NCBI GenBank assembly: GCA_950075905.1
Contig: CATMVR010000305.1
Location: forward strand, 1-6,390
Reading direction: 5' to 3'
Source: an uncultured Persicitalea sp.
GTDB lineage: Bacteria; Bacteroidota; Bacteroidia; Cytophagales; Spirosomataceae
Length of the DNA stretch: 6,390 bases
This document shows, one piece after another, positions 5,673-6,390 of this stretch; position 1 is the stretch's first letter, and the number at the start of each line of letters is the position of its first letter. The translations under genes were made by a program, and so were the position numbers. The notes below the pieces were generated by a model. It ran no database searches, was not told the origin of the DNA, and worked only from the letters and a program-made list of their open reading frames with translations.

Positions 5673-6043
5673 TGGTGGAGACGGAGGGATTCGAACCCTC
5701 GTCCAGAACAGGGGAACCCTGCGCCTTCTACATGCTTATCTTTGATTCGATTTTCGAGCCGGACAAGGTTCAAAGCAGACCTTCATCGTAGCCTTAGATA
5801 CTAGGTTCTCGTTGGTTTTCCGTATCACTATACCAACCAGCGCTGCGGTTCGACACCCCTTGATCCACCCGGCAGCACGTAGGATGGAGGGATGATGGCA
5901 ATTTGCTAATCCTCCGGATTAAGCAGCCATGGCGTAGTTGTACTCGCCAGATATTGTTTGAAAGCATTGATTTGCGAGAGGTACTTTCAACTCTCGGCAT
6001 GCTTACACAGACCTCCAACCCGCTGTCAATACCAGTCGCCCCC
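5673..6043 (-). ncRNA. ssrA: tmRNA (transfer-messenger RNA)
   Basis: One-piece tmRNA of 371 nucleotides. The 5' end GGGGGCG (6037-6043) pairs over 7 bp, with two G-U pairs, with CGTCTCC near the 3' end, followed by discriminator A and an encoded CCA (5673-5675). Just inside the 5' end is ACTGGTATTGACAGC, the D-like region common in Bacteroidota tmRNA. The T arm is GAGGGTTCGAATCCCTC. The mRNA-like part encodes the tag GEYNYAMAA (listed separately). The molecule rescues stalled ribosomes with SmpB and marks the unfinished protein for proteolysis. Open frames across this region are not genes. The last 78 bases are repeated at 4447-4524, so the end of this gene may be of element origin though still functional. 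Confidence 0.95.
5919..5948 (-). other. tmRNA proteolysis-tag reading frame
   Basis: On the minus strand GGC GAG TAC AAC TAC GCC ATG GCT GCT TAA encodes GEYNYAMAA and a stop. The GE start and the A-(M/L)-A-A end match the Bacteroidota tag pattern (for example GEESYAMAA-like tags in Cytophaga relatives); GGC is the likely resume codon. The final AA is the part recognised by ClpXP-type proteases. Confidence 0.88.
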
Positions 6044-6077
6044 AGAGTCTTGTAAACGGGGATTCGAATATCCCCGG

Positions 6078-6106
6078 ATTATATTGACATTTTTTGGCCC
6101 CAAAAA
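6078..6106 (-). promoter_or_regulatory. Candidate ssrA promoter
   Basis: On the minus strand TATAAT (6078-6083) is preceded after 17 bases by TTTTTG (6101-6106). The -10 box is perfect for ordinary sigma-70; the -35 box is poor but contains the TTTG favoured in Bacteroidota. The expected start near 6071 leaves a leader of about 28 bases before the mature 5' end at 6043, to be cut by RNase P. A GGGGAT/ATCCCC inverted repeat (6058-6075) straddles the likely start site. Confidence 0.5.
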
Positions 6107-6137
6107 GTTCAGTGTAGAACAGATTGTTTTTTAAATA

Positions 6138-6390
6138 TTAAAATTCCCACCGGTAACTCAGTATCGGTATCAGGCCCAGCTGGTAGCGTTGTACGAGTTG
6201 CCGCTGCAGGATGTCGTAGTAGCTGTAGGCCTCGTTTTGGGTATTTGATACATTCTGAATATCCAGGGCCAGGGTACGGCTGTATTTGGGGTGACTTTTC
6301 TTCCAGTAGATACGCAGGTCGGGCCGGAAGTAGTCTTTCATTTTCAGAGTGAAAGCGTCCTTGACTGAGTAGATGGTAGTTCGTTCTTCC
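6138..6390 (-). CDS. TonB-dependent outer-membrane receptor, C-terminal end
   Basis: The frame is open from the right window edge to the stop at 6138-6140, giving 84 codons of a gene whose start lies outside. The sequence shows the closing beta-strands of a TonB-dependent receptor barrel: YFRPDLRIYWKKSHPKYSRT, then TLALDIQNVSNTQNEAYSYYD, and the end QRYQLGLIPILSYRWEF with alternating hydrophobic residues and a terminal phenylalanine, the signal for BamA-mediated insertion. Proteins of this kind import siderophores, vitamins, glycans or peptides using TonB energy; the substrate cannot be told from this piece. An internal ATG at 6339-6341 is not the start, since the homologous reading (TTIYSVKDAFTLK) continues upstream of it. 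It points towards ssrA with about 95 bases between; no clear terminator is seen after its stop. Confidence 0.88.
   Translation of the reverse strand, partial: EERTTIYSVKDAFTLKMKDYFRPDLRIYWKKSHPKYSRTLALDIQNVSNTQNEAYSYYDILQRQLVQRYQLGLIPILSYRWEF

Larger units (their letters stand above)
4447..5752. mobile_element. ssrA-integrated islet or element remnant carrying higBA
   Basis: Two direct copies of the ssrA 3' end (4447-4524 and 5675-5752) bracket about 1.2 kb, the arrangement expected for the attachment sites of a tyrosine-recombinase island in ssrA. The intact ssrA is completed by the right-hand copy, as is usual for such islands. The interior holds a HigB/HigA pair, a promoter with a 41-bp palindrome, two short direct repeats near the left end, and related hairpins near both ends. 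The genes inside look more A/T-rich than the PLP-enzyme and propeller genes outside. No integrase, excisionase or relaxase is present, so it is either a deletion remnant or a non-autonomous cassette needing an integrase elsewhere. Bases 4579-4730 have no feature I can name. Confidence 0.7.

Noticed and set aside
5794..6018. A 74-residue open frame on the minus strand.
   Set aside because: It lies wholly within the tmRNA and in part covers the tag region; its sequence is explained by the RNA gene.
6058..6075. T arm of a degraded tRNA upstream of ssrA.
   Set aside because: The stem and seven-base loop do not fit a T arm without shifting by one base, and no other tRNA part is seen nearby.

Overview
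The window most likely comes from a Bacteroidota genome of the Cytophagales/Spirosomaceae kind. The signs are TAnnTTTG-type -7 promoter boxes, few clear Shine-Dalgarno sequences, a TonB-dependent receptor C-terminus ending in W-E-F, a tmRNA tag ending in YAMAA, and an ECF sigma factor paired with a cupin-type anti-sigma protein. This assignment is inference from family resemblance; no database search was possible.

Layout from left to right. At 1-279 (minus) is the N-terminus of an AMP-binding acyl-CoA ligase that runs off the left edge. At 383-1339 (plus), divergent from it, is a complete fold-type II PLP enzyme (threonine/serine dehydratase or serine-racemase-like). A hairpin/T-tract terminator at about 1378-1413 separates it from the convergent gene at 1433-2959 (minus), a secreted protein with a lectin-like front half and a TolB/PD40-type beta-propeller. 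At 3207-3755 and 3755-4381 (plus), an ECF sigma factor and a ChrR-like cupin anti-sigma partner overlap by one base and form an operon.

From 4411 to 5752 lies the most interesting part. A 78-base copy of the 3' end of ssrA (tmRNA), at 4447-4524, lies 1228 bases from the matching end of the intact ssrA (5673-6043, minus). The copy is followed on the minus strand by a decayed terminator at the same relative position. The roughly 1.2 kb between the copies carries a HigB/HigA toxin-antitoxin pair (4872-5165 and 5195-5575, plus), a 41-bp near-perfect palindrome overlapping a good Bacteroidota promoter upstream of higB, short direct repeats, and two related hairpins near the ends. There is no integrase. 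This looks like the scar or minimal remnant of an integrative element that used the ssrA 3' end as its attachment site, with the toxin-antitoxin pair retained.

The gene-free stretch 4382-4871 holds the displaced ssrA fragment, two hairpins, the direct repeats and the higBA promoter; in its middle part (about 4579-4730) I see nothing I can name. The right edge (6138-6390, minus) is the C-terminus of a TonB-dependent outer-membrane receptor.
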